Source: Ignavibacteriales bacterium | GTDB taxonomy: Bacteria > Bacteroidota > Ignavibacteria > Ignavibacteriales > Melioribacteraceae | Assembly (NCBI GenBank): GCA_020061355.1 | Contig: JAGUYK010000044.1 | Span: 185,658 to 249,657, forward strand | Length of the DNA stretch: 64,000 nucleotides | Reading direction: 5' to 3' | Shown: piece by piece, positions 19,067 through 27,893 of the stretch | How positions within the stretch are numbered: the stretch's first letter is position 1 | How the letters are laid out: each line of letters starts with the position of its first letter | Program-made: the position numbers and the translations under genes | Notes under the pieces: model-generated | Seen by the model: the letters and a program-made list of their open reading frames with translations, nothing else | What the model was told of the DNA's origin: nothing | Database searches by the model: none

Positions 19067-19456
19067 TTATGAGCTGGCGTTTTGAACCGGCTGCTCTTGG
19101 TATTTGGATGGACATTTGGTAAGAATGTCTGTCGCATGAAATACACCATTATTGTATTTGCCAGTTACGACAACACTTGTTGATGATTCAAAATTATTTG
19201 GAATTGTACCGTGGTACATCACTTTCATTATATTGCCTTGATCGTCCTTCATGTAAAATGAAAAGGTGCTGTTCTGTCTGTCTATTTCATAATTTCTTTC
19301 TTTAATCCAGCTTCCTGTAGCTTTTACAGTTTTTTCCGACTGCATAACTTTTGTAAAACTGCTTTCATAAGTTACATTAGTTTGAGTGAATAGATAGATC
19401 ATAACTCCAAGAAATACAACTATTATAAAACCGCCGAACATATATTTATTTTTCAT
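19067..19456 (-). CDS. ccmE: cytochrome c maturation heme chaperone CcmE, CXXXY variant
   Basis: A 129-residue periplasmic heme chaperone anchored by one N-terminal helix (residues 6-23), followed by the OB-fold beta barrel. In classical CcmE the heme binds covalently to the His of HXXXY. Here the site is ILTKCPSKY, with C115 in place of His and Y119 conserved, which is the CXXXY form described for System I* (Desulfovibrio and some archaea). No ccmG or ccmH is next to it, as in System I*. The ATG follows a GGAG that lies inside the end of ccmD. Confidence 0.92.
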   Translation of the reverse strand: MKNKYMFGGFIIVVFLGVMIYLFTQTNVTYESSFTKVMQSEKTVKATGSWIKERNYEIDRQNSTFSFYMKDDQGNIMKVMYHGTIPNNFESSTSVVVTGKYNNGVFHATDILTKCPSKYQEQPVQNASS

Positions 19457-19460
19457 AGAA

Positions 19461-19631
19461 CTAATTCTCCTTTCCCTCAGATGTTACTTTACCAAATTCT
19501 TTTTCAATTGCTTTAAGTCGTTTATCAGTATTTAATATAAATAAAAAAATACCGAGCCAGACAACAAGCACAATAAACAAAACAATATAGATTGAATTAT
19601 TTTCTAGAAATCCTAAAAATCCGCCTTCCAA
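19461..19631 (-). CDS. ccmD: CcmD-like small membrane protein
   Basis: A 56-residue frame between ccmC and ccmE, read from TTG 19631 to TAG 19461-19463. A GAGG ribosome binding site lies about 5 bp upstream of the TTG. The protein has one hydrophobic helix (SIYIVLFIVLVVWLGIFLF, residues 13-31) and then a charged tail TDKRLKAIEKEFGK, the exact layout of CcmD, which holds CcmC with CcmE. Position between ccmC and ccmE supports the call. It is too short for most gene callers and starts with TTG. Confidence 0.82.
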   Translation of the reverse strand: MEGGFLGFLENNSIYIVLFIVLVVWLGIFLFILNTDKRLKAIEKEFGKVTSEGKEN

Positions 19632-19643
19632 TGTTACCTCAAT

Positions 19644-20336
19644 TTATTTCTTTGAAAGATTTTCATTAATAATTATTGACTTATACCTGATCTTCCACAT
19701 CCACCAGTAAAGAATTGTAAATGCAATGAGCGATAAATAGAAGACCATTTGCATATTTGCATTCATTTTAAAATCCACTACCGGTCCGGAAGTATCGTCG
19801 TTTGCTGAACCGGGATGTAACCCAACCATTATTCTAGGCATTATAAAAATAAAAAACGGTACTGTTAAAAATGCAATAATCGAATAGACCGCAGAAAGCC
19901 GTGCACGCTTATCTTCATTTTCAATTACAGAACGAAGTGCAAATAATGAACCGTAAATTAAAAGTAGAATAAATATACTTGTTTCGCGTGGATCCCAATG
20001 CCAGAATGCACCCCATGTAAATTTTGCCCAGATCGATCCGGTTATAGTTGCAAGAATTGCGAATACCATTCCAAGTTGAAGTGCTGCTGCTGATTTTGCA
20101 TCCTCATCGAGATTTTTATTTTTTAAATATCTTATTCCATAGACCATTGCCATTAAAAATGCAATTACAGCTAGCCATGCAGTCGGAACATGAAAGAAAA
20201 TAATTTTTGCTTTTTCTTCCAATCCGGGAATAACTGGAAATTGATACCAGCTTGTTGGTTGAGGTACTATTGGAAATGCGATTCCGGCTATAATTACGAA
20301 TGTCATTAATAAAAAGAGGATTAACTTCCAGACCAT
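19644..20336 (-). CDS. ccmC: heme exporter/handling protein CcmC
   Basis: A 230-residue six-helix membrane protein that loads heme onto CcmE. The WWD heme-binding motif is FTWGAFWHWDPRETS, and conserved flanking histidines appear in IIFFHVPTAWLAV and MVGLHPGSA. It heads the operon in this window. ccmA and ccmB, the ABC transporter that releases holo-CcmE, are not immediately upstream and must be elsewhere if present. Confidence 0.94.
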   Translation of the reverse strand: MVWKLILFLLMTFVIIAGIAFPIVPQPTSWYQFPVIPGLEEKAKIIFFHVPTAWLAVIAFLMAMVYGIRYLKNKNLDEDAKSAAALQLGMVFAILATITGSIWAKFTWGAFWHWDPRETSIFILLLIYGSLFALRSVIENEDKRARLSAVYSIIAFLTVPFFIFIMPRIMVGLHPGSANDDTSGPVVDFKMNANMQMVFYLSLIAFTILYWWMWKIRYKSIIINENLSKK

Positions 20337-20774
20337 GTTACCTTTCTTTTATGATTCAATTAAACGATAAATATCAAACCAGATAAAAATCGAATCTTTT
20401 CGTGGAAAATTAGAATATTTGCACTAAGACGGTTCAAAAATATGAAAGAAGGGTATTATTTCCAAAGATATTAGGACTTTGATTGTTGGTAAAAATCCGG
20501 TATTGCTATTCATCTTCAAAAATTGTCAAAAATATTTGAAATCATTAGACTTCTTTACTTTTCGCTTCAATTTCTTAACGGTTGTACGGATTACAACAAA
20601 ATATTTTTTCAATTCGCCTGTTTGGTCGAGAGGTACCGACAATCCGGTAGAATCATGTCATTACTACCAGTTAATAAATCTGGTTGTGCCCCAATTTCCA
20701 AACAATTTAAGATGGCATAATACTTTATACTACTTAATAAAACTTGTAAGATTTATAAACGAAGAGGTAAAAAA
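20337..20774. other. divergent intergenic region
   Basis: 438 bp between the minus-strand ccmC start and the plus-strand secreted-protein start. Open frames here (for example 20479-20778) have no recognisable product. It should hold both promoters. GAAGAGG precedes the ATG at 20775. No confident promoter or riboswitch is seen. Confidence 0.5.
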
Positions 20775-21197
20775 ATGAAAAGAATAATTTCTTTATTGAT
20801 ATTAATGACAATCGTAGCCTTCTATTCGAATTTATCGGCTCAGACACAGAATCCCCCGCCACCGAAAGAACACGGCAAAAACTTTGTTGATAAGAACGGC
20901 GATGGTTATAACGATAATGCACCGGATCATGACGGCGATGGAATTCCAAACGGATTAGACCCCGATTTCCTAGCTATCAAGAACAAAAATGGCCAGGGTC
21001 GATTCGTAGATCTTGACGGGGACGGAATAAAAGATAATCCCGGCAAAGGACGGAAAGGCAAAATGGGCAAAGGCGGTTTTGGTCCGGCAGATGGTACCGG
21101 TAATAAAGGCGTTGGATTCAAAGACGGAACAGGGAATAATTCCGAGAATCCTTCTCAAGGAACAAACAGAGGCGGAAAGAAGTGGGGCAAAAAATAA
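20775..21197 (+). CDS. small secreted Ca-binding-type repeat protein
   Basis: A 140-residue protein with the signal peptide MKRIISLLILMTIVAFYSNLSAQ. Then come Asp/Asn/Gly-rich loops DKNGDGYNDNAPDHDGDGIP and DLDGDGIKDNPG, which match thrombospondin type 3/dockerin-like calcium-binding loops. The rest is a Gly/Lys-rich, low-complexity tail. It is probably exported and metal-binding. It heads a run of same-strand genes (outer-membrane protein, DUF4405, kinase, regulator) but is separated from them by a terminator at 21227. Confidence 0.7.
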   Translation: MKRIISLLILMTIVAFYSNLSAQTQNPPPPKEHGKNFVDKNGDGYNDNAPDHDGDGIPNGLDPDFLAIKNKNGQGRFVDLDGDGIKDNPGKGRKGKMGKGGFGPADGTGNKGVGFKDGTGNNSENPSQGTNRGGKKWGKK

Positions 21198-21226
21198 TCT
21201 TTGCTAATTAACAGTTGTGTTTTGGT

Positions 21227-21253
21227 AAAAGGGACTCTCATTGAGTCCCTTTT
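21227..21253 (+). terminator. terminator after the secreted repeat protein
   Basis: A perfect 11-bp stem (AAAAGGGACTC 21227-21237 with GAGTCCCTTTT 21243-21253, loop TCATT) followed by AATA. It may only attenuate, because the next gene begins 17 bp on. Confidence 0.8.
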
Positions 21254-21269
21254 AATAGATGAGGCTGGT

Positions 21270-22421
21270 ATGAAAAACTTTTGGGGAAATAAAATTTTAA
21301 TCAGGACAATTCAAATTTTTATAACAGCAATGCTTTTATCTAACCCCACGTTTGCTCAATGGACATTCGGTTTATCAACTGATCAGGAATATAATTCAAA
21401 CCCGTTCCGTTCACCAATTACGACACCATCTTTAATTTCATCTTTTGATTTCGGTTTAGAAAACGAAATGAATAATTTCTCAATCGGATACTACGGAAGT
21501 TATTTAAACATAAGTGCAATTGCAGAAAGAAATTTTTACTGGCATCAATTTGCTTTATGGAAAGATTTTGAAAATAGTTCTCTTGGCATTTATGCAGAAC
21601 AAAGAATCAACCGCGAACTCTATTCTTATTTTGATTACACGAACATTACCACCTATTACAGACAGCAATTCAATTTCCATGAGTTTTATTTTTCAATAAA
21701 TCCCAATATCAGCTATACAAAGTATGATAACATCAGCATTCTTGATAATCTTAAGGGAAGTTTCGGATTAAATGTTAATCACGGATTTGAATCCGAAACC
21801 ACTCTCATTCTTGGTAGTACAATTAATTACAAAAAGTACTTGAGTCCTTCTCAAACAGAAACAATATCATATTTAGATGAATCGAATAATTTAATAACAG
21901 AAACTTTTTCTGATAAAAACATTTCATCTATTACTCAATTAGTGTCCTATATAAGGGTTGCCCAATCATTAGCAGAGGAAACCGGAATTGCCGCTCAATT
22001 TACAAATCGAAGCATTCTGAATGGTTTTGCAACTTCTGTGAAAGAAATAAATATGGTTTATGGTGATGAAGCTGAAATCTTTGATGATCCCATAAATTAT
22101 GAGGGTAACAACCTCTCATTTGAACTTACCCAGGTTCTGTTTAATGATATGTCTTTGAAGGCCGGGTATTACTTTAATAAGAAATATTATCCATCTCAAG
22201 GGATCTATGATGAACTTTCAGCTTACGATACAGGCATAATGCGTACAGATACACAAAATATTTTTAGTCTTTATTTAAGTAAACGTTTTTCACTCGATTC
22301 CTCCGATAACGTGGGCTTATCGGCAGGTTTAACTTTCCGATCCATTAATAACAAATCAAACAGTTATTGGTTTAATTATAAAAGTAATTCAATCAATTTG
22401 AGTTTAAGTCTGGAATTTTAG
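21270..22421 (+). CDS. putative outer-membrane beta-barrel protein
   Basis: 383 residues from the ATG at 21270, preceded by GATGAGGCTGG. The open frame goes back to TTG 21201, but that would run through the terminator. The signal peptide is near IQIFITAMLLSNPTFAQW, followed by many alternating aromatic beta-strand segments and a C-terminal SINLSLSLEF typical of barrel proteins. No family is recognised. It ends 8 bp before the DUF4405 gene, suggesting co-transcription. Confidence 0.65.
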   Translation: MKNFWGNKILIRTIQIFITAMLLSNPTFAQWTFGLSTDQEYNSNPFRSPITTPSLISSFDFGLENEMNNFSIGYYGSYLNISAIAERNFYWHQFALWKDFENSSLGIYAEQRINRELYSYFDYTNITTYYRQQFNFHEFYFSINPNISYTKYDNISILDNLKGSFGLNVNHGFESETTLILGSTINYKKYLSPSQTETISYLDESNNLITETFSDKNISSITQLVSYIRVAQSLAEETGIAAQFTNRSILNGFATSVKEINMVYGDEAEIFDDPINYEGNNLSFELTQVLFNDMSLKAGYYFNKKYYPSQGIYDELSAYDTGIMRTDTQNIFSLYLSKRFSLDSSDNVGLSAGLTFRSINNKSNSYWFNYKSNSINLSLSLEF

Positions 22422-22429
22422 GAGTATAA

Positions 22430-23272
22430 ATGAAAAAGAAATTCAGCTTCCGGGGTTTTATCAGTTTGTATATAACACTCTCTTTTCTTGTAATGGTTGT
22501 ATCAGGTATCATACTCTACTTTGCCCCTCCCGGAAGAGTAGCAAATTGGTCATACTGGACATTTCTTGGATTGTTAAAGAATCAATGGCAGTCTATCCAC
22601 ACAATTTTCACGTTTATCTTTGTTGTTGCCGCTGGCTTCCATCTTTTTTTTAATTGGAAACCTTTCATCGCTTATTTAAAAACTAAATTTGAATCTAAGG
22701 TTAAATTAAGAAAAGAATTAATCACTTCTTCTCTACTTGTTATTCTGTTCTTTTTTATGACCATAAATAATTTTTTCCCTTTTAAGTCCGTTATGGATAT
22801 AGGAGAGGAGCTTAAAGAATCCTGGACAACTGAAAGCATGGAGCCACCAATACCCCATGCTGAAAATTTAACGATTTCACAATTTGCAAAAACAATAAAT
22901 ATTTCTGTTGATGTTATGTTAGACAAGCTTACCGAAAAAAACTTGCAATTTTCAAAGGAAGATATAACACTAAAGGAACTGGCTGAATTAAACAAAATTT
23001 CCCCAAACAAAATTTGGAACATGCTAAAAAACCCGGCAGCCAATGAAAACTCATCTTTAAGCGAAGGAAGGGGTTTTGGACGAAAATCATTAGAAGATGT
23101 ATGTTCACAGAATAATTTCATGCTAGAAATTGCATTAAATAATCTAAAAGCAGAAGGAATAAATGCTGATGGGAATGAGAAGTTAAAAGATATTGCAATG
23201 CGTCATAACTTACTTCCTATTGATGTTGCGAACATAGCACTTGGCATTAAAAAAACACCGGATAATATTTGA
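22430..23272 (+). CDS. DUF4405-like cytochrome b-type membrane protein
   Basis: 280 residues. The first ~115 form three hydrophobic helices: residues 9-31, 48-68 (with QSIHTIFTFIFVVAAGFHLFF) and 85-104. The two histidines in helix 2 could ligate heme, as in DUF4405/cytochrome b561-like domains. The remaining ~160 residues are soluble and show three diverged repeats of about 40 residues (TISQFAKTINISVDVMLDKL, and the matching EDVCSQNNFMLEIALNNLKA), so it may be a sensor or assembly domain. AGGAG precedes the ATG. Position upstream of a kinase suggests a redox or respiratory link, which is inference. Confidence 0.7.
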   Translation: MKKKFSFRGFISLYITLSFLVMVVSGIILYFAPPGRVANWSYWTFLGLLKNQWQSIHTIFTFIFVVAAGFHLFFNWKPFIAYLKTKFESKVKLRKELITSSLLVILFFFMTINNFFPFKSVMDIGEELKESWTTESMEPPIPHAENLTISQFAKTINISVDVMLDKLTEKNLQFSKEDITLKELAELNKISPNKIWNMLKNPAANENSSLSEGRGFGRKSLEDVCSQNNFMLEIALNNLKAEGINADGNEKLKDIAMRHNLLPIDVANIALGIKKTPDNI

Positions 23273-23347
23273 ACCCATTCGACAAACTTTACTTCAAATT
23301 AATTCTGATTTTTTTGATTAATTTAACGGTGTACAAGGAGAGTTGAA

Positions 23348-25357
23348 GTGAAGTTTATTAAGAATATACTGATTCAGCCTAAAAATCTTATTCTGATATT
23401 TGTCGTAACTGCACTTATTATTTTAGCAACTGCTGTAATAGAATTAAATCAAAGTAAAAATGAAATGCTTGAGTTGATGCAGCAGCAGTCTCACACTCTT
23501 TTAGAGTCACTTCTCGCTTCATCACATAACGCTATTCTATCCCATGATAAAATTGAAGAAGAAATGAAAGCCCGGTTATTAAATAATGCGGGTATGATCA
23601 AACTTCTTTATATGAAAAAAATGATTTCAAATTCTCTTTTAGAATCGATAGCCAGTAAAAACAACATTTTCCGGATTAATATATTCAGCCGGAATGGGAA
23701 AAAAATATTCTCCAGCCATCAGGAAATCCATAATGAATTAGAAGAAAAAGAAAATCCGATGGATTACCTGAAGCCAATTCTTGAAGAAGAAGCCGACACT
23801 TTAATATTAGGCATCAAACCTTCCCGTTATGGAGATGAGATAAGATATGCCATTGCAATTGCTTCCGGCAATGGCGGAGCAATCGTATTAAATGTTGATG
23901 CAGAAAAGTTATTGGAGTTCAGAAGGCAGGTCGGATTTGGTATTTTACTTAAGAGTATTTCTCAGAATGAACAGATCGAATATATTGCTCTGCAAGATGT
24001 TGATGGAATAATAGCCGCATCCGGTAAACTCGATGACCTAGAATCTATTGAGTCTTCCGATTTCCTAAGCGAAGGATTAGAAAATGAAAATTATATGTGG
24101 CGAATTGCAGAAGTAGATTCAACTAATGTATTTGAAGCAATTTATCCGTTCGAACATAATGAAGAATTAATCGGTATTTTTCGTCTTGGCCTGTCGCTCA
24201 AACCTATCAATGATATTAATGAAGGAATAATAAGAAGGTTGTTAATTCTTGGTCTGTTTCTTTTCGTATTCGGTTCTATCACTATTACGCTAATTTTTGT
24301 CCGGCAGAATTTTAACCTGCTATCAAGAAAGTTTTCAGCTATTGAGAGATATTCAAGAGAGATAATTGATAATGTAAGCGATGCCATTATCGTAATTGAT
24401 ACAAAAATGAAAATAAAGTCATTCAACAATGCAGCAATGCAATTACTAAACAATGGGGAACCTACTAGCGACAAACTTTTTTCCTTATTCGAAGAAGAAA
24501 AATGTTCTCAGCTCATCAATTTACCATCGCACATTGAAGAAGTTGAATGCAGAGTAAATGGAGTTAATAGGATTTTTCTCCTTTCAAAAAGTGATTTCAC
24601 CGATGAGAAGAAGGAGAAGAATATAATTCTGGTAATACGGGATCTGACTGAAATTAAAGCTCTGGAAAATCAGATCCAGCGTAAAGAAAGATTGGTTGAG
24701 ATGGGAGAACTTGCTTCTTCCGTTGCTCATGAAATCCGTAATCCTCTAAATACAATCGGCACAATAACGCAACAGCTTGGAAAGGATTTTAAGCCTGTAA
24801 ACAACATTTCAGAATTTAAGGATTTGACAAAACTTGTTTATAAAGAAGTTAGAAGAATTAATGATATTATCGAGAGCTTCCTAAAATTTTCAAAACCTCA
24901 GCCGATCAATCCGATAACATTTAATTCCAACGAACTATTCGATCAAATTTCGAAGCAATACTCTGCTTTACTTAATGAAAAAAAGATTACACTTATTATA
25001 ACTGAAAGTTGGAAAGGGAATGTAGTATGGGACAAAACCCAGATGACACAAGTTTTTATCAATCTTATTGAAAATGCAATTGATGCAGTGAATAATGATG
25101 GAAAGATATCGATCGATGTAAAAGAAAAATCATCATCTCACCTAGAAATTATTTTTAGTGATAACGGCAAGGGTATTTCCAAAGAAGATAAAAATAAAAT
25201 TTTCCATCTCTATTTCACCACAAAAACCAAAGGGAGCGGTATCGGTTTAAGTATTGTTCAAAAAATAGTTGCCGAACATAACGGCATAATTTCAGTTGAA
25301 AGTGAACCTAATAAAGGTACATCTATTATTATATCAATCCCAAAAGTGTTTTCATAG
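23348..25357 (+). CDS. membrane sensor histidine kinase with PAS domain
   Basis: 669 residues from GTG 23348 (AAGGAG upstream). TM1 covers about residues 12-32. An extracytoplasmic sensor domain of about 250 residues ends at TM2, near 292-314. A PAS domain follows at about 335-430, then HisKA with H461 in SSVAHEIRNPLN. The HATPase has its N box in NLIENAIDAVN and the G boxes in SDNGKGIS and GSGIGLSIV. This is the NtrB/ZraS-type kinase layout, which fits the NtrC-type regulator 8 bp downstream. Confidence 0.93.
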   Translation: MKFIKNILIQPKNLILIFVVTALIILATAVIELNQSKNEMLELMQQQSHTLLESLLASSHNAILSHDKIEEEMKARLLNNAGMIKLLYMKKMISNSLLESIASKNNIFRINIFSRNGKKIFSSHQEIHNELEEKENPMDYLKPILEEEADTLILGIKPSRYGDEIRYAIAIASGNGGAIVLNVDAEKLLEFRRQVGFGILLKSISQNEQIEYIALQDVDGIIAASGKLDDLESIESSDFLSEGLENENYMWRIAEVDSTNVFEAIYPFEHNEELIGIFRLGLSLKPINDINEGIIRRLLILGLFLFVFGSITITLIFVRQNFNLLSRKFSAIERYSREIIDNVSDAIIVIDTKMKIKSFNNAAMQLLNNGEPTSDKLFSLFEEEKCSQLINLPSHIEEVECRVNGVNRIFLLSKSDFTDEKKEKNIILVIRDLTEIKALENQIQRKERLVEMGELASSVAHEIRNPLNTIGTITQQLGKDFKPVNNISEFKDLTKLVYKEVRRINDIIESFLKFSKPQPINPITFNSNELFDQISKQYSALLNEKKITLIITESWKGNVVWDKTQMTQVFINLIENAIDAVNNDGKISIDVKEKSSSHLEIIFSDNGKGISKEDKNKIFHLYFTTKTKGSGIGLSIVQKIVAEHNGIISVESEPNKGTSIIISIPKVFS

Positions 25358-25365
25358 GTGAATTT

Positions 25366-26724
25366 ATGAACAGTTTTTCAATTTTAGTTATCGATGATGA
25401 AAATTCTCAATTGCAATCCTTAAAAACATTTCTTAGCAAACGGGATTATAAAATATTTACAGCATCGGACGGTGAAAGCGGATTCAAAATTGTTCAGGAG
25501 AATCTTATTGATATTGTTTTAACCGACTTCAAAATGCCTGGCTGGGACGGACATACTGTTCTTAAAAATATCAAAGCACTAAATCCTGAAATTGATGTAG
25601 TTGTTATGACAGCATTCGGCACAATTGAAAATGCAGTAAATTTAATGAAAGATGGCGCATTCGATTATCTAACCAAACCGATTGACCTCGATGAACTAGA
25701 AAACATATTGAATAAGATAAAAGAACGTAAGCATTTAATTTCCGAGAATAAACTATTACGAGAACAACTTCAGGATAAATTCAGGTTCGAGGCGATTGTT
25801 TCCCGATCAAAAGTAATGGAAACCGTTTTAAGTACCGCTTCTCGTGTAGCACAAACAAAATCAACCGCACTTATAAGAGGCGAAAGCGGTACAGGGAAGG
25901 AATTGATTGCCAAAGCGATTCATTTTGCAAGTCCACGAAAAGATAAACCTTTCATCACTGTTAATGTGGCTTCTCTATCAGATAATTTATTAGAGAGTGA
26001 ATTATTTGGACATGAAAAAGGTTCGTTCACCGGGGCAATAAACCAACGGGTTGGTAGATTTGAAGAGGCAAACGGAGGAACAATTTTTATTGATGAGGTA
26101 GGTGAAATACCGCTTCCAATACAGGTGAAACTTTTGCGGGCAATTCAATTTGGTGAAGTACAAAAAATCGGAAGCAACTCAACATTTAGAACCGATGTGA
26201 GGATTATTGCAGCAACTCATAGAAACCTGGAAGAGATGATTAAACAGAACGAGTTTCGCGAAGACCTATATTACCGGTTAAATGTAGTTACAATTAATTT
26301 ACCTCCACTTCGTCAGAGGAAGGATGACATACCAATTCTAATAGATCATTTTATCGCTAAGTATTCGGCTGTAATGGAAAAACCAATCAAAGGAATTTCG
26401 AAAGAAGCTCTTGATCAATTATTAAAACATGAATTCCCCGGGAACATTCGCGAACTCGAAAACATGATTGAGCGGGCAATAGTATTATCAAGAGATGAAT
26501 TTATTAAAAAGGACGACTTACCTTTATCAATAGCTGATAAAAGCGGAAACCGGGCATTTGATCCTTATAGCCTTGAAGATAATTATGAAGCAAAAATGAA
26601 ACTCTTTGAGAAAGCAATGATTTCCGAGGCTCTGAATCGAACAAACGGTAATAAAAGTGCTGCGGCAAGGTTACTTGGAATAACTGAAAGACATTTACGA
26701 TCTCGTTTGGAAAGACTCGATTAA
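25366..26724 (+). CDS. sigma-54-dependent NtrC-family response regulator
   Basis: 452 residues: receiver (D54 in VLTDFKMPGWDG), AAA+ sigma-54 activation domain (Walker A GESGTGKE near 171-178, the sigma-54 contact loop GSFTGA at about 219-224, Walker B GGTIFIDEVGEIP), and a C-terminal Fis-type helix-turn-helix (NKSAAARLLGITERHLRSRL). The contact loop is GSFTGA, a variant of the usual GAFTGA. It should activate sigma-54 promoters in response to the upstream kinase. The targets are unknown. Confidence 0.95.
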   Translation: MNSFSILVIDDENSQLQSLKTFLSKRDYKIFTASDGESGFKIVQENLIDIVLTDFKMPGWDGHTVLKNIKALNPEIDVVVMTAFGTIENAVNLMKDGAFDYLTKPIDLDELENILNKIKERKHLISENKLLREQLQDKFRFEAIVSRSKVMETVLSTASRVAQTKSTALIRGESGTGKELIAKAIHFASPRKDKPFITVNVASLSDNLLESELFGHEKGSFTGAINQRVGRFEEANGGTIFIDEVGEIPLPIQVKLLRAIQFGEVQKIGSNSTFRTDVRIIAATHRNLEEMIKQNEFREDLYYRLNVVTINLPPLRQRKDDIPILIDHFIAKYSAVMEKPIKGISKEALDQLLKHEFPGNIRELENMIERAIVLSRDEFIKKDDLPLSIADKSGNRAFDPYSLEDNYEAKMKLFEKAMISEALNRTNGNKSAAARLLGITERHLRSRLERLD

Positions 26725-26810
26725 TTATCATAAATTAACCAACAAATTTGCGTGTGTTTCGTCTAAATTTCCGGGGGTTTTAAATTTATTGATATCAATT
26801 GGGATAAATA

Positions 26811-27893
26811 GTGTCCGGGCAAAATCCATTAAAAAGAATTTTTGAACTTTATACCTCCGATCTCAGCTATCAGGAGATTGAACGATTAGTAAAACGCGAA
26901 GCAAGCGAAGTTTATGAATTTTTTAAAGCCGATATTCCAAAAGCCGATCAATCCAAAAACAAATTTATCAGAGGTCTAATCTTTGCACGAAGTTTATTCA
27001 ATGCATTCATTCTTAAATTAACCCCGGCACGAAGAATATTCTTTTTAATATCTCTACTCTTCTTTTTTGTCGGTTATACTCAGAACAATCCATTATATAC
27101 ATTAACAGCATTCCTGATTGCGATACTACTTTTAGCATTCGAACTTGCAGATAAACTTTCAGCCAAGAGTGAATTGGAAGTAGCACGCAAAATCCAATTT
27201 GACCTTATCCCCAAGAATAACGCGCAAATTGAGGGTTATGATGTTGCAACTTATTATGAACCTGCACGCGAAGTTGGCGGAGATTATTTCGATATAATAG
27301 AAACACCGGATCGAACCTTTATAATAGTCGGTGATATCTCCGGCAAAGGAATGGCCGCGGCATTATATATGGTTCGTGTTCAGTCCATTTTTTACTCATT
27401 AATCGATTCTTACACAGGTGTTAAGGATATAATGATAAACTTAAAAAAATACTTCTCTAAAAATTTGCGAAGAGAATTTTTCCTGACATTAACAATTGCA
27501 TCGATTGAAAAAGACGGAACAATGAAAATTGCACGTGCAGGTCACCCGCCTGTATTTCACTTAAGGAGTGAATCGAAGGAAATTTCTGTATTGAATCCTA
27601 CCGGAATGGGAATCGGTTTGAACGATAAAGGTTTATTCGAGCAGACACTTGAAGAGTTAACATTTACTCCTCAAAAAAATGATGTAGTATTATTTTATTC
27701 TGATGGTTTAACTGAAACGATGAATATTGCTAGAGATCAGTTCGGTGAAGAAAATGTGAAAAGGATTATTAAAAACAATTCCGAAAAATCCGCAGAAGAA
27801 ATCAAAGGAGCAATACTAAGAGCCGCCGAGGGTTTCCGTGGTACAGCATTACAATATGACGATTTAACAATGGTAGTTCTAAAGGCTTATTAA
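26811..27893 (+). CDS. membrane-anchored RsbU/SpoIIE-type PP2C phosphatase
   Basis: 360 residues from GTG. A soluble N-terminal ~70 residues precede two hydrophobic helices (about 82-98 and 103-120). Then comes a PP2C/SpoIIE phosphatase domain with AREVGGDYFDI, VGDISGKGMAAALYM and YSDGLTETMN carrying the metal-binding aspartates. Such phosphatases dephosphorylate anti-sigma-factor antagonists (RsbV type). An RsbW-like kinase lies 1.6 kb away at 29453. The stop overlaps the convergent Sel1 gene by 4 bp. Confidence 0.9.
   Translation: MSGQNPLKRIFELYTSDLSYQEIERLVKREASEVYEFFKADIPKADQSKNKFIRGLIFARSLFNAFILKLTPARRIFFLISLLFFFVGYTQNNPLYTLTAFLIAILLLAFELADKLSAKSELEVARKIQFDLIPKNNAQIEGYDVATYYEPAREVGGDYFDIIETPDRTFIIVGDISGKGMAAALYMVRVQSIFYSLIDSYTGVKDIMINLKKYFSKNLRREFFLTLTIASIEKDGTMKIARAGHPPVFHLRSESKEISVLNPTGMGIGLNDKGLFEQTLEELTFTPQKNDVVLFYSDGLTETMNIARDQFGEENVKRIIKNNSEKSAEEIKGAILRAAEGFRGTALQYDDLTMVVLKAY

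Noticed and set aside
20712-20728. TGGCA...TTTA resembling a sigma-54 promoter
   Set aside because: The -12 GC dinucleotide is absent, so it does not meet the sigma-54 consensus.
20479-20778. 99-codon open frame in the divergent region
   Set aside because: No recognisable sequence, lacks a clear ribosome site, overlaps the next gene's start, and the region should carry promoters.
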